DNA of 64,000 nucleotides from Modicisalibacter radicis (GCF_900961225.1 NZ_CAAHFN010000051.1:1-64000), one strand, 5' to 3'; counted from the stretch's first letter, positions 17,531-26,572 are shown. Translations and numbers: made by a program. The notes: generated by a model not told the origin, from the sequence alone.

Positions 17531-17982
17531 TGCGCCTGAATGACCGTATCTTCGGTCTGCTGATGTTCGTCCTGGCCGTCGCGTACGGCTGGGGCGCTCA
17601 GCAGTTTCCCGAACCGTTCAGCGGGACCGAGGCTGTCGGTCCCGAGACATTTCCCACGATCCTCGCCGTGGTGCTGGCGCTGTCCAGCGTCTACCTGATG
17701 GTGCGGCCGGACCCGAACAACGGCTGGCCGCTGGGGCGCACCGCGGTCGAGATGCTGATCTCCATTGCGGTACTGATCGTCTACACCCTGGTGCTCGAAC
17801 CGCTGGGTTTCATCGTCGCCACCACGCTGATGGTCGGCACGCTGTGCTGGCGGATGGGCGCGCCGGTGGTGCGTTCTTACATCACGGGGTTGATCGGCGG
17901 CATCGTGGTCTTCCTGCTGTTCAACTACGTGCTTGAATTGTCGCTGCCGTGGGGCGTGCTGTCCTTCCTGGAGGTGCACTGA
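17530..17982 (+). CDS. tctB: Tripartite tricarboxylate transporter small membrane subunit TctB
   Basis: A 150-residue protein with four predicted membrane segments (FGLLMFVLAVAYGW; ILAVVLALSSVYLMV; LISIAVLIVYTLVL; YITGLIGGIVVFLLF). The short conserved N-terminus and size fit TctB. It overlaps tctC upstream and tctA downstream by one base each, giving a tightly coupled operon. Confidence 0.88.
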   Translation: MRLNDRIFGLLMFVLAVAYGWGAQQFPEPFSGTEAVGPETFPTILAVVLALSSVYLMVRPDPNNGWPLGRTAVEMLISIAVLIVYTLVLEPLGFIVATTLMVGTLCWRMGAPVVRSYITGLIGGIVVFLLFNYVLELSLPWGVLSFLEVH

Positions 17983-19493
17983 TGGAAACCATGGGCTTTC
18001 TCCTCGACGGCTTTGGTGTCGCGCTTCAGCCGCACAACCTGATGTTCGCCCTGATGGGCGCCTTCCTGGGCACCCTGATCGGGGCGCTGCCGGGGCTTGG
18101 CCCGGCCAACGGTGTGGCGATCCTGATCCCGCTGGCCTTCACGCTGGGGCTGCGTCCGGAAACCGCCCTGATCATGCTGACCGCGGTCTACGCGGGCGCC
18201 ATGTACGGCGGACGCATCTCGTCGATTCTATTGAACATTCCCGGTGACGAGCCGGCCATGATGACCTGTCTCGATGGCTACCCGATGGCCCGCAAGGGCA
18301 AGGCCGCCGAGGCACTGGCGATTTCCGCCATCGCCTCGTTCATCGGCAGTCTCATCGCCACCATCGGCTTGATTCTGCTGGCGCCGATGCTGGCCAAGTT
18401 CGCGCTGACCTTCGGCGCGGCCGAGTATTTCGCGCTGTTCGTGCTGGCCTTCGCCACCCTCGGCGGGATCACCGGCAAGAACCCGGTCAAGACCATCCTC
18501 GCGGCGGCGATAGGCCTGATCATCGCCACCGTGGGCATCGACATGTCGACCGGCGTGCAGCGCTTCACCTTTGGCACCCTGGAGCTCTACGAGGGCGTCG
18601 ACTTCATCATCGCCATCGTCGGTCTGTTCGCGATTTCCGAATTGCTGGTGTTCATCGAGGAAAAGGCCGGCGCCGGCCGCGAGATGATCAAGGTCAACAA
18701 GCTCAAGCTGAACTGGCGGGACATCGCCAGCGTGTTTCCGACCACCGTGCGCGGCGGCGTGATCGGCTTCATCTCCGGCGTGCTGCCGGGAGCCGGTGCC
18801 TCGCTGGGCAGCTTCATCAGCTATACCCTGGAAAAGAAGGTGCTGGGCAGCAAGAACACCTTCGGCGAAGGCGATCCGCGGGGCGTGGCCGCGCCGGAAG
18901 CCGGCAACAACGGTGCCGCCTCGGGCGCATTGGTGCCGATGCTGACCCTCGGCGTGCCGGGCAGCGGTACCACCGCGGTGTTGCTGGCGATGCTGATTTC
19001 GTTGAACATCACCCCGGGGCCGTTGATGTTCACCCAGAACGCCGACATCGTCTGGGGCGTGATCGCCGCGCTGCTGATCGGCAACTTCCTGCTGCTGCTG
19101 CTCAACATTCCGTTGGTCGGGGTGTTCGTCAAGCTGCTGTCGGTACCGCCGATGTATCTGCTGCCGGTGGTGACCATGATCGCCTTCGTCGGCATCTACT
19201 CGATCAGCCACTCGACCTTCGATCTGTATTTCATGGTCGCCTTCGGGGTCGGCGGGTATGTCCTGCGCAAGCTCGAGATTCCGCTGGTGCCGGTCATCCT
19301 GGGATTGCTGTTGGGGCCCGAGATGGAGAAGAACCTGCGCCATGCGATGCAGATATCGGACGGCGACTGGACGATCCTGTGGGGCAGCGGTCTCGCCGTC
19401 ACCCTGTGGGTGATCGCCATCATCGGTCTGGTGTTGCCGGTCATCGTCGGCCCGGTGCTGCGTCGGCGGATGAAAGCCAAGCAGCCGGACTGA
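17982..19493 (+). CDS. tctA: Tripartite tricarboxylate transporter large permease TctA
   Basis: A 503-residue permease with about 12 membrane segments. The N-terminal family signature GALPGLGPANGVAILIPLAF and the later GVLPGAGASLGSFISY and GVPGSGTTAVLLAM repeats are visible. ATG 17982 overlaps the tctB stop (TGATG); an in-frame upstream start inside tctB would add 11 residues without homology. It is the last gene of tctCBA and is followed by an intrinsic terminator. Confidence 0.93.
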   Translation: METMGFLLDGFGVALQPHNLMFALMGAFLGTLIGALPGLGPANGVAILIPLAFTLGLRPETALIMLTAVYAGAMYGGRISSILLNIPGDEPAMMTCLDGYPMARKGKAAEALAISAIASFIGSLIATIGLILLAPMLAKFALTFGAAEYFALFVLAFATLGGITGKNPVKTILAAAIGLIIATVGIDMSTGVQRFTFGTLELYEGVDFIIAIVGLFAISELLVFIEEKAGAGREMIKVNKLKLNWRDIASVFPTTVRGGVIGFISGVLPGAGASLGSFISYTLEKKVLGSKNTFGEGDPRGVAAPEAGNNGAASGALVPMLTLGVPGSGTTAVLLAMLISLNITPGPLMFTQNADIVWGVIAALLIGNFLLLLLNIPLVGVFVKLLSVPPMYLLPVVTMIAFVGIYSISHSTFDLYFMVAFGVGGYVLRKLEIPLVPVILGLLLGPEMEKNLRHAMQISDGDWTILWGSGLAVTLWVIAIIGLVLPVIVGPVLRRRMKAKQPD

Positions 19494-19539
19494 TTCAGCG
19501 GCGCTCCCGGCGCGCCGGGTTCTGGATCTTTTTCGCAAG

Positions 19540-19570
19540 CCCCCGTCAGCTCCGTGCTGCCGGGGGTTTT
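19540..19570 (+). terminator. Rho-independent terminator of tctCBA
   Basis: CCCCCG (19540-19545) pairs with CGGGGG (19561-19566), with an inner AGC/GCT pair and a five-base loop. A T4 tract (19567-19570) follows directly. The position, 46 bases after the tctA stop, fits an intrinsic terminator; partial read-through into the next gene is possible. Confidence 0.75.
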
Positions 19571-19605
19571 GCATGCCAAGCAGGTAGAGCCACGAAGGAG
19601 GCGGG

Positions 19606-20634
19606 GTGGACAGGGTCGTACTGATTGCCTTGATGCGTTCGCTGGCGGTGGGGGCCGTGGGCGGCGGTCTGTTCCAGCTGACCGGGCTGCCGCTGGCCTG
19701 GATGCTGGGGCCGCTGATCGCCAACCTGGTCATCTCCGCGCGGGGCGTCGACGTGCGGGTGCCCGAGCGCTTTCGGCAGGTCTTCCTCGGCATGCTGGGG
19801 CTGGTGCTGGGCAGCCAGGTCACCCCGCAGCTCGCCCATCGCGTGCTCGACTGGCCGGTCTCGGCGGGCTTGCTGCTCGTCGGGGTGGCACTGTCGACCT
19901 CGCTGGCCGCCGCCTGGTATCGCCGCTGCGGCTTCGATCCGGTGAGTGCCTGGTTCGCCTCGGCGCCGGGGGCGATGACGGCGATGATCCTGCTGGGCGA
20001 CAAGGTGGGCGGCGATCCGCAGCGTATCGCCATCGCCCAGTCGCTGCGGGTGGTGATGGTCATCCTGCTGTTGCCGCCGCTGTTCTGGGTCTTCGAGGAC
20101 GCCGATGCCTCGGCGATGGCGGCCCGCGGCGGTCCGGCCCGGGATCTGTGGCTGCTGCTCGCGCTGCCGCTGGCGATTCCCCTGGGGCGACTGTTGCGGT
20201 TGCCCACGCCGGCACTGCTGGCGCCCTTGTTGCTGGCGGCGGCATTCGGCGTGGCCGGCCTGGGCAATCTCAACCTGCCGAGCTGGGCGATGAACGGCAT
20301 GCTCTGGGTGCTGGGAAGCTCGATCGGCGCACGCTTCAAGGGGCTGACCGGCAAGCGTCTGGGACGCTATGCCTGGCAGGCGGGGGTCGCCACGGCATTG
20401 GCGCTGGCGGTGCTCGGGGTGTTCGCCGAGCTCATCCACCAAAGCGTCGATGTGCCGCTGGATGTGGCGTTGCTGGCCCTGGCGCCGGGCGGTATCGGCG
20501 AGATGGCGATAGTCGCCGTGGCGCTGGGACTGGATCCGGTGTTCGTGGCCTTTCACCACCTGCTGCGGATGGTGGCGCTGATGATCGTGGCACCGTTCTG
20601 GGCGCGGTATCTCGGGCGCCGCTCGCGCAACTGA
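19606..20634 (+). CDS. AbrB-family (AmoA/PF05145-like) membrane permease
   Basis: A 342-residue integral membrane protein with two repeats of about five helices each, the AbrB duplication. The conserved ASAPGAMTAMILLGDKVGGD and LALAPGGIGEMAI segments occupy matching positions in the two halves. GTG is used as start, with GAAGGAG five bases upstream. AbrB-family genes commonly neighbour TctA-type transporters, and here it follows tctCBA after a terminator on the same strand. The transported substrate is unknown; the family name refers to 'ammonia monooxygenase' by old annotation and should not be read as a function. Confidence 0.8.
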   Translation: MDRVVLIALMRSLAVGAVGGGLFQLTGLPLAWMLGPLIANLVISARGVDVRVPERFRQVFLGMLGLVLGSQVTPQLAHRVLDWPVSAGLLLVGVALSTSLAAAWYRRCGFDPVSAWFASAPGAMTAMILLGDKVGGDPQRIAIAQSLRVVMVILLLPPLFWVFEDADASAMAARGGPARDLWLLLALPLAIPLGRLLRLPTPALLAPLLLAAAFGVAGLGNLNLPSWAMNGMLWVLGSSIGARFKGLTGKRLGRYAWQAGVATALALAVLGVFAELIHQSVDVPLDVALLALAPGGIGEMAIVAVALGLDPVFVAFHHLLRMVALMIVAPFWARYLGRRSRN

Positions 20635-20655
20635 ACGAGCGACGCCGGCGGGAAC

Positions 20656-22677
20656 TCAACCCGGGCCGCTATGCGCCTGCAGCTCGGTGGCGGGGACCCG
20701 GTTGGCGCCCCAGCTGCGATGCACATGGCCGATCACCCGGTCGAGCTCGGCCTGGGGGATGTTGGCCAGCTCGCCGTGCTCCAGCGGGTCGTAGTGGAAG
20801 ATGTACAGCCGCGAGGCGAACTGCTCGAAGGGCAGCGAGGCCTCGCCGAAGCGCTCGCCGCAGCCCGAGGTGCTGACCTTGGTGTCGTCGCCCCAGTCCT
20901 GGCCGCTGTCGTTGTTGGGGTTGAAGAAGTAGGCCCTCATGACCTCCTGCGGATCCAGGTTGACCCGCAGCAGGGTGATGGCGTGCCAGCCGATGAAGCG
21001 CGCCGCGCTGTCGGTCACGGCGATGCCGGCGGGCTGCGGATGGATCAGCGGCTGGTTGCCGTTGTAGTACGGATGGTAGCTGGCGTAGAAGTGGCGCAGA
21101 AAGTCTTCGAGCTCATGGAGTTGACCGGTCGCCACGTCGACATTGATGCGAAAGCCGCGTCCGGCCCACCAGCCGTGGAATTCCGGGTTGACCCAGCGAT
21201 GGGGGTCGCCCTCGCGGCCGATGCAGCGCCGGCCCATCTCGGCATAGATGCGGTCGAGATGCGGCACCACGATCAGCGATACCGGATCGAGATCCAGCGG
21301 CAGGTTTGAGGCCACGCCGGACAGGCTGGCCATCGACGACAGCGGCATGCCCTCGAAATGCATGATGATCTCGTCGTCGCGGGCCGCCCAGGCGACCATC
21401 TGCAACAGGTAGTCCGGATCGTTGTAGGCCCACATCGACAGCGCACGCGCCGACTGGCAGGTGGGGTTGTTGCCCTGGCCGACGCCCAGCGGCAGGCCGA
21501 GCATGCACAGCACGCCCTCGAGCAGGCGCGCGCGCGGTGGCACGGCGTCGCCGTAGGCCATGCGGATGCGCTCCTGAGACCAGGCCGATACCGTCAGGCC
21601 GATCTGTCGCCACAGTGCCGGGGCGACGGGGGGCTGATAGAGGATGCCGCGCTCGAGCATCAACGCCAGCCCATACACCGCCTGCGGGGTCGCGGCATGG
21701 ACGCCTTCCTCGATGAGCGCCTGGACCAGTTGCCGGTAGCAGAGCAGGCAGTCGCGTCCGGTGGCCGACAGGCCCAGCGCTTCGGACAGCAGGTGATCGC
21801 CATGATCGAGCAAATGGCGCAGCAGCACGGCGTGGTAGGCCGAGACCAGTCCGGTGTCGTGCATGGCACGGGCGAAACCGGTGGCCTCGTACTGCAGGGC
21901 GCCGTTGTCCATCGTCTGGAGCCGTTCGAGATAGAGCTCGACGCCGGGGTCCTCGCGGGATGCCTGGGTCGCGCCGAACAGGCTGCTGACCAGGCGGTCG
22001 GCCCCCTGGCCGCTGTTGCCCAGGTCGATGTCGGGGTTGGCCTGGCAGATGGCGATCTGGGTGATCATGCGCTTGATCGAGTCGACCTGGATGGGCCGCT
22101 GCTGAAGGATGCGCCAGATCTCGTCGATCAACTGGTCGACGACATGCTCGTAGCCGATGGTCTCGGCCAGGTGCGCGAACAGCGAGCGGGTCAGCAGTGC
22201 CAGTCGGCCCTGGGTCTCGCGCTCGGCTTCGCTGGGCGCGGTGAACAGCAGCTCGAGATTGATCGCCAGTACCTGGGTCAGATAATGGTGAGCCTGCTCG
22301 GCTGAAACCAGCGGGTGCTCGTAGCGCCCGCGTGCCACGGCCAGCAGCCGCAGTTCGCTGAGCGCCTCGAGCACCACGGTGTCGCTCTCGGCGCTCTTCA
22401 GTGAATGCACGGTCAGTGAAGGCACCAGGATCTGCGGCTGGGCCCAGTCGGACCCGTTGAAGAGGCCGGCGGCCTCGATCGCCTGGGCCCGTGCCTCGAT
22501 GGCGGCGCAACCGCCGGGCTGCAGCATTACCTTGCGGGCGCCGTCGAAGACCCGGCGCACCTTGCCGGGCTTGGCGAAATCGCGGGCGTTGGCGAGGATC
22601 TCGACCGCGTCGTCGAATTTCGTCAGCGCATCGTCCAGCTTGACGCCATTCGTCGCTTGTTGATCAGGGCTCGTCAC
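20656..22677 (-). CDS. Large conserved hypothetical protein with a possible Cys-His-Asp site
   Basis: I do not recognise this 673-residue soluble protein by name. It has no signal peptide or membrane segment and is mainly helical up to about residue 390. Its strongest island is GQGNNPTCQSARALSMW (Cys407), followed by DPHRWVNPEFHGWWAGRGFR (His493) and INVD (Asp514). The C-x3-A-R-A...HxWV...G...D order resembles the transglutaminase-like thiol fold, although the Cys-His distance of 86 residues is long. A further conserved-looking block is AYFFNPNNDSGQDWG...FASRLYIFHYDP (about 582-631). GTG start with AAGGAG six bases upstream. It lies 33 bases downstream of the ATP-grasp gene in the same operon, suggesting a joint pathway such as peptide or amide-bond modification. 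That link is inference. Confidence 0.6.
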   Translation of the reverse strand: MTSPDQQATNGVKLDDALTKFDDAVEILANARDFAKPGKVRRVFDGARKVMLQPGGCAAIEARAQAIEAAGLFNGSDWAQPQILVPSLTVHSLKSAESDTVVLEALSELRLLAVARGRYEHPLVSAEQAHHYLTQVLAINLELLFTAPSEAERETQGRLALLTRSLFAHLAETIGYEHVVDQLIDEIWRILQQRPIQVDSIKRMITQIAICQANPDIDLGNSGQGADRLVSSLFGATQASREDPGVELYLERLQTMDNGALQYEATGFARAMHDTGLVSAYHAVLLRHLLDHGDHLLSEALGLSATGRDCLLCYRQLVQALIEEGVHAATPQAVYGLALMLERGILYQPPVAPALWRQIGLTVSAWSQERIRMAYGDAVPPRARLLEGVLCMLGLPLGVGQGNNPTCQSARALSMWAYNDPDYLLQMVAWAARDDEIIMHFEGMPLSSMASLSGVASNLPLDLDPVSLIVVPHLDRIYAEMGRRCIGREGDPHRWVNPEFHGWWAGRGFRINVDVATGQLHELEDFLRHFYASYHPYYNGNQPLIHPQPAGIAVTDSAARFIGWHAITLLRVNLDPQEVMRAYFFNPNNDSGQDWGDDTKVSTSGCGERFGEASLPFEQFASRLYIFHYDPLEHGELANIPQAELDRVIGHVHRSWGANRVPATELQAHSGPG

Positions 22678-22710
22678 AAGGGCTCCTTATGCCCAAAGGT
22701 ACGGGCGCGA

Positions 22711-23934
22711 TTATACATAGAAGTCGAGGTCTTCCTGGTGCTTCAGCAGATCCCGCATGGTGTGCGGGTCGTCGCCGAAGAAGTACAGCAGCCCCCAGTG
22801 CGTGCCGAAGGCCGTCCGCTTGGTGACGGTTTCCTCGAGCGGCGCGGTCAGTTCGTGGGACTCGAAATAGGGGTGGTCCTCGGTCTCCTCGGGCATTTCC
22901 AGGCGGCTGACCACGCGACGGCGCGGGTAGACGCCGAAACAACCGGCGACGCCCTTGGCGTCGACCACTTCGCGGGGGAAGAAGTCGGTGATCTCCTGTT
23001 CGGTGGTCTTCGGGTCGAACGACAGGATCAGCCCCTGGTAGGCGTTGAAGCCGTAGGCCCGCTCGAGAAGTTCGAACACCTTGAAGCCGGGGGGACGATA
23101 GGCGACCTCGCCGAAGTACATCTCGCCGTCGCTGGTGACGAAGTACTCCGGGTGAACGAAGCCGAAATCGATGTCGAACGTCTTGATCAGCTTCTCGATC
23201 TGACGGGTTATCGACTCGCGATATTTTTCGAGTTCCGGCGTCGCGGGCACGAATACCGAATAGCCCAGGGTCACGTACTCGGAGATGTTGAGAAAGCGGA
23301 TCTTGCCGTCGTGGATCCACGCCTCGACGGCGAACTCCCAGCCATCGAGGTGCGATTCCATGAGCACCGGGAATTCCTCGTCGGGGATGGTATCGACCTC
23401 GTCCGGCGTGCGAATGACCCGGTGCCCCAGGCAGCCGGCCTTGTCGAAGGCCTTGAGGTGAATCGGGTCGTTGGGGTCGCCGTCGAGCTTGAGCAACGTC
23501 TGGTTGACGCGCTTGAGAAAGCGAATCACGTCGTCCCGGTCATGGGCTTCCTCGAAGATCCCCACGCGGATGCCACCCAGCTGGGCACGGCGTTTCATCA
23601 GCGCCTTGTCGCGCAGCAACAGGGCCTGGCCGTAGAGGCGCGGATTGTCGAGCAGCACCGAGTTGATCGCCCCGGCCCACTCCACGGTTTCCTCGTAGAG
23701 TGGAATGGCGACGTCGACGCCCATCTCCTTGAGCGTCTCGGCGATCTCCATCGAGCGGTCGTTGAGGCGTTCGAAATTCCACGGCACATAGGGTATGTCG
23801 TGCTGCTGGCAATACTCTTCGGCCCATTCCGGCGCCACCACCACGTAGCGGCGGTCGAAGTTGTCGGCGGCCTCGACGGCGTTGAGGCTCCAGCCGAGCA
23901 GTGCTACATAGCCCTTGTTGGGATCCTTATCCAT
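22711..23934 (-). CDS. ATP-grasp domain carboxylate-amine ligase-like protein
   Basis: A 407-residue protein with a pre-ATP-grasp lobe (GYVALLGWSLNAVEAADNFDRRYVV in part) and an ATP-grasp fold. Visible elements are the DKALMKRRAQLGGIRVG lid region, TLLKLDG, the FPVLMESHLDGWEFAVEAW segment matching the usual 'EefidG-E' motif, and HPEYFVTSDGEMYFGEVAYRPPG matching the metal-binding E-x-(N/Y)-x-R block. Such enzymes form amide or peptide bonds through an acyl phosphate. The substrate is unknown. GGAGG lies about ten bases before ATG 23934. It is the first gene of a two-gene operon with the 673-residue protein and is divergent from the 4.5S RNA locus. Confidence 0.75.
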   Translation of the reverse strand: MDKDPNKGYVALLGWSLNAVEAADNFDRRYVVVAPEWAEEYCQQHDIPYVPWNFERLNDRSMEIAETLKEMGVDVAIPLYEETVEWAGAINSVLLDNPRLYGQALLLRDKALMKRRAQLGGIRVGIFEEAHDRDDVIRFLKRVNQTLLKLDGDPNDPIHLKAFDKAGCLGHRVIRTPDEVDTIPDEEFPVLMESHLDGWEFAVEAWIHDGKIRFLNISEYVTLGYSVFVPATPELEKYRESITRQIEKLIKTFDIDFGFVHPEYFVTSDGEMYFGEVAYRPPGFKVFELLERAYGFNAYQGLILSFDPKTTEQEITDFFPREVVDAKGVAGCFGVYPRRRVVSRLEMPEETEDHPYFESHELTAPLEETVTKRTAFGTHWGLLYFFGDDPHTMRDLLKHQEDLDFYV

Positions 23935-24026
23935 GGTCTGTGCCCTCCGTGGGCGTTTCGTTGACGATGATCGTTACCCCTAGCCTAGACCACAAAGCAT
24001 GCCTTCGGCTTGCCCTGTGTTTATTC

Positions 24027-24055
24027 TTGCGAGGGCCGGGGGGCGCTGTTATAGT
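24027..24055 (+). promoter_or_regulatory. Strong sigma70-type promoter upstream of the 4.5S RNA gene
   Basis: TTGCGA (24027-24032) and TATAGT (24050-24055) are separated by exactly 17 bp. Transcription would begin near 24062, about 110 bases before the mature 4.5S RNA. This is the best promoter in the interval and most likely drives ffs, which would need 5' trimming. Confidence 0.6.
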
Positions 24056-24173
24056 GCGCATCGCGTAACGGCAAGTCGTTGAACGGATTGCTGCTTCGTG
24101 TGAATTCATCGGGTATGACGAACGTCGGCGGAAGCCGTCGGTGGTCCTGGTAGCATCTCGATGAAGCATCTAT

Positions 24174-24286
24174 GGTGGCCCTGTCGGTCCTCCCGCAACG
24201 CTAAACCGCAAACCCCGCCAGGCCCGGAAGGGAGCAACGGTAGTGGTGGCTGCGTGTGCCGGGATGTGGCTGATGGGGCCGCCTCC
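24174..24286 (+). ncRNA. ffs: 4.5S RNA of the signal recognition particle
   Basis: The sequence matches the bacterial SRP RNA along its length. CTCCCGCAACGCTA lies in the 5' arm. The apical Ffh-binding domain has CAGGCCCGGAAGGGAGCA with the GGAA tetraloop, and TGCGTGTGCCGGGATGTGGC lies in the 3' arm. The ends pair (24174-24181, GGTGGCCC, with 24276-24283). Length about 113 nt, as in E. coli (114). It sits directly upstream of dnaX, the common arrangement in this group. A TTTCCG/CGGAAA hairpin with a weak T-rich tail (24288-24320) may end the transcript. Confidence 0.95.
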
Positions 24287-24448
24287 ATTTCCGGCCCCGG
24301 AAACCTCGCTTTTCCCCCCTGCGGCGAACCGCTAGAATGAGTCGATTCGACGCGAATACGTCGTCGCTCCGGCGTCGTCACGTTGTTCGCGCCTACCTTC
24401 GGGGGCTCACGGTTGCCCCGACCCTAGCCGCAAGGACTTCCGCGCTGC

Positions 24449-26572
24449 ATGAGCTATCAGGTACTGGCCCGCAAATGGCGGCCGCGCACCTTCCATGAAC
24501 TGGTCGGTCAGGAACACGTCCAGCGGGCGTTGATCAACGCCCTCGATCAGGGGCGCCTTCATCATGCCTATCTGTTCACCGGCACGCGCGGGGTCGGCAA
24601 GACCACCCTGGCGCGGATTCTCGCCAAGTGTCTCAATTGCCAGGACGGCGTGTCCTCGACGCCGTGCGGTCAGTGTTCGACCTGCCGGGACATCGACGAG
24701 GGGCGCTTCGTCGACCTGATCGAGGTCGACGCGGCCTCGCGGACCAAGGTCGAGGATACCCGCGAGCTGCTCGACAACGTGCAGTACGCCCCCTCGCAGG
24801 GGCGTTACAAGGTGTACCTCATCGACGAGGTGCACATGCTCTCGACGCACAGCTTCAATGCGCTGCTCAAGACACTCGAGGAGCCGCCACCCCACGTCAA
24901 GTTCCTGCTGGCCACCACCGACCCCCAGAAGCTGCCGGTGACCGTGCTGTCGCGTTGCCTGCAGTTCGCGCTCAAGAACATGCCGCCCGAACGGATCGTA
25001 GAGTACCTGGCCCGGGTGCTCGAGGCCGAGTCGGTGTCCTTCGAGGAGCCCGCGCTGTGGCTGCTCGGCAAGGCCGCCGAAGGCTCGATGCGTGACGCCA
25101 TGAGCCTGACCGACCAGGCGATCGCCTTCGGTCAGGGGCAGGTGCGGCACGCCGATGTGGCGGCGATGCTCGGCACGCTGGACCATCGCCATCTGCTGGC
25201 GCTGGTCGAGGCGCTGGCCGAGGTCGATGCGGCGCGGGTGCTGGCCGAGATCGCCAGCCTGGCCGAGCAGGGGCCCGATTTCGCCGGTGTGCTCGACGAC
25301 CTGACCGGCATCCTGCATCGCCTGGCGATCGCCCAGATGGTGCCCGATGCGCTCGACAACGGGCATGGCGACCGCGAAACGCTGCTGGCGCTGGCAGCGC
25401 GATTCACCGCCGAGGATGTGCAGCTCTATTACCAGATCGGCCTGCAGGGCCGCAGCGACATGGACAGCACGCCGGAGCCGCGCACCGCGCTGGAAATGAC
25501 CCTGCTGCGGATGCTCGCCTTTCGTCCCCAGGGGGTGCCCAAGCCGCCGCAGACGCCGCTGCCGCTGCGCGGCGAGTCGACGCCGGGGGCCGCCGGCGAG
25601 TCGCCCGCTGCTGCAGGGGCGGATGCCGGCAGCGTGGCGCCGTCGGTGGCCAGTCCGCAGGCACCCGAGCCGGCCGCAGGGCCGGTCGAGCCGCCCGAGC
25701 CGCCCGTCAGCGGGCCGGTTGCCGATGAGTCGCCGCAAGCCGCCCCACGCCCGCCCTGGGAAGCGGTCGAGGAGGCTCCTTCGCAGGCACCCATGCCCCC
25801 CGAGACGGCAGCCGCCGAGCCCCGGCCGGCGCCGGCGGAGGACCCGGATTATCCCGACCCGCGCGAAGCGTTGGCGTCCGATCACGGCGAGGAGACCCGC
25901 CGGGCCGCTCCATCGCGGCCTGCCAGCGCGGATGCTTCGGTCCCGTGGGCCGGCGCCGATTACAGCGGCGACGAGGAGCCCGGGGGCGATATGCGCTCGG
26001 AGCCCGTGCCCGGCGAAGCGCCGGACCCCGGCGAGGCCTGGCGCGATGCCGGAGAAACGCAAGCGCCCGGCGAGCCTCCGGCCAGCGAGGAGGCCGTCGA
26101 TGCCTCGAGCGCACCGGAGATCGGTGACACCGCGTCGCCATCCGGCGAGGCGGTCGCTTTCGATCATGCCGCCTGGCTCGAGCTGTTTCCGAGCCTGGCG
26201 CTGTCCGGACTGACCCGCAACCTGGCCGCTCACTGCATGGTCGGGCACGATGACGGCGAAGCGCTCACGCTGCACCTCGATCCCGGCCAGGCGGCCATGA
26301 ATGCCGAGGTCCACGTCGAACGCGTGCGCAAGGCGCTGGCCGCCGTGGGCATCGAGCGACGGGTCGGCATCGAATCCGCCGAGTTGCCGGCGGATGTCGA
26401 AACCCCCAAGTCGCGCAGTGACCGCGAGGCGCGTGAGCGCCATGCGCAAGCGGTTGAAGCGTTGCGAGGTGACCCGCATATTCAGGAACTGGAGCAGGCT
26501 TTCAGTGCGCGACTGCTCGAACAGACCGTCGCGCCGCAGACTGCTCAAGCCGGAACACCGGCGGCCCGCTAA
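24449..26572 (+). CDS. dnaX: DNA polymerase III subunit tau (DnaX)
   Basis: The 707-residue clamp-loader subunit. Walker A is GTRGVGKTT (residues 45-53). The zinc-binding cysteines are C64, C73, C76 and C79, Walker B is LIDEVHM (124-130), and the SRC sensor is VLSRCLQF. Residues about 365-560 form a low-complexity Pro/Ala/Glu linker. The C-terminal tau domain, which binds the alpha subunit and DnaB, follows to the end. I found no A-AAA-AAG slippery heptamer of the E. coli type, so a separate gamma product by that mechanism is not supported. Confidence 0.95.
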   Translation: MSYQVLARKWRPRTFHELVGQEHVQRALINALDQGRLHHAYLFTGTRGVGKTTLARILAKCLNCQDGVSSTPCGQCSTCRDIDEGRFVDLIEVDAASRTKVEDTRELLDNVQYAPSQGRYKVYLIDEVHMLSTHSFNALLKTLEEPPPHVKFLLATTDPQKLPVTVLSRCLQFALKNMPPERIVEYLARVLEAESVSFEEPALWLLGKAAEGSMRDAMSLTDQAIAFGQGQVRHADVAAMLGTLDHRHLLALVEALAEVDAARVLAEIASLAEQGPDFAGVLDDLTGILHRLAIAQMVPDALDNGHGDRETLLALAARFTAEDVQLYYQIGLQGRSDMDSTPEPRTALEMTLLRMLAFRPQGVPKPPQTPLPLRGESTPGAAGESPAAAGADAGSVAPSVASPQAPEPAAGPVEPPEPPVSGPVADESPQAAPRPPWEAVEEAPSQAPMPPETAAAEPRPAPAEDPDYPDPREALASDHGEETRRAAPSRPASADASVPWAGADYSGDEEPGGDMRSEPVPGEAPDPGEAWRDAGETQAPGEPPASEEAVDASSAPEIGDTASPSGEAVAFDHAAWLELFPSLALSGLTRNLAAHCMVGHDDGEALTLHLDPGQAAMNAEVHVERVRKALAAVGIERRVGIESAELPADVETPKSRSDREARERHAQAVEALRGDPHIQELEQAFSARLLEQTVAPQTAQAGTPAAR

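Noticed and set aside
18228..20354. A 708-codon minus-strand open frame opposite tctA and the AbrB-family gene
   Set aside because: It spans an intrinsic terminator and two well-supported membrane-protein genes; the translation has no fold-like pattern.
24060..24173. A tRNA or second small RNA before the 4.5S gene
   Set aside because: No cloverleaf, T-loop (GTTCRA) or CCA end could be fitted; only short direct repeats (GCATCT) are present.
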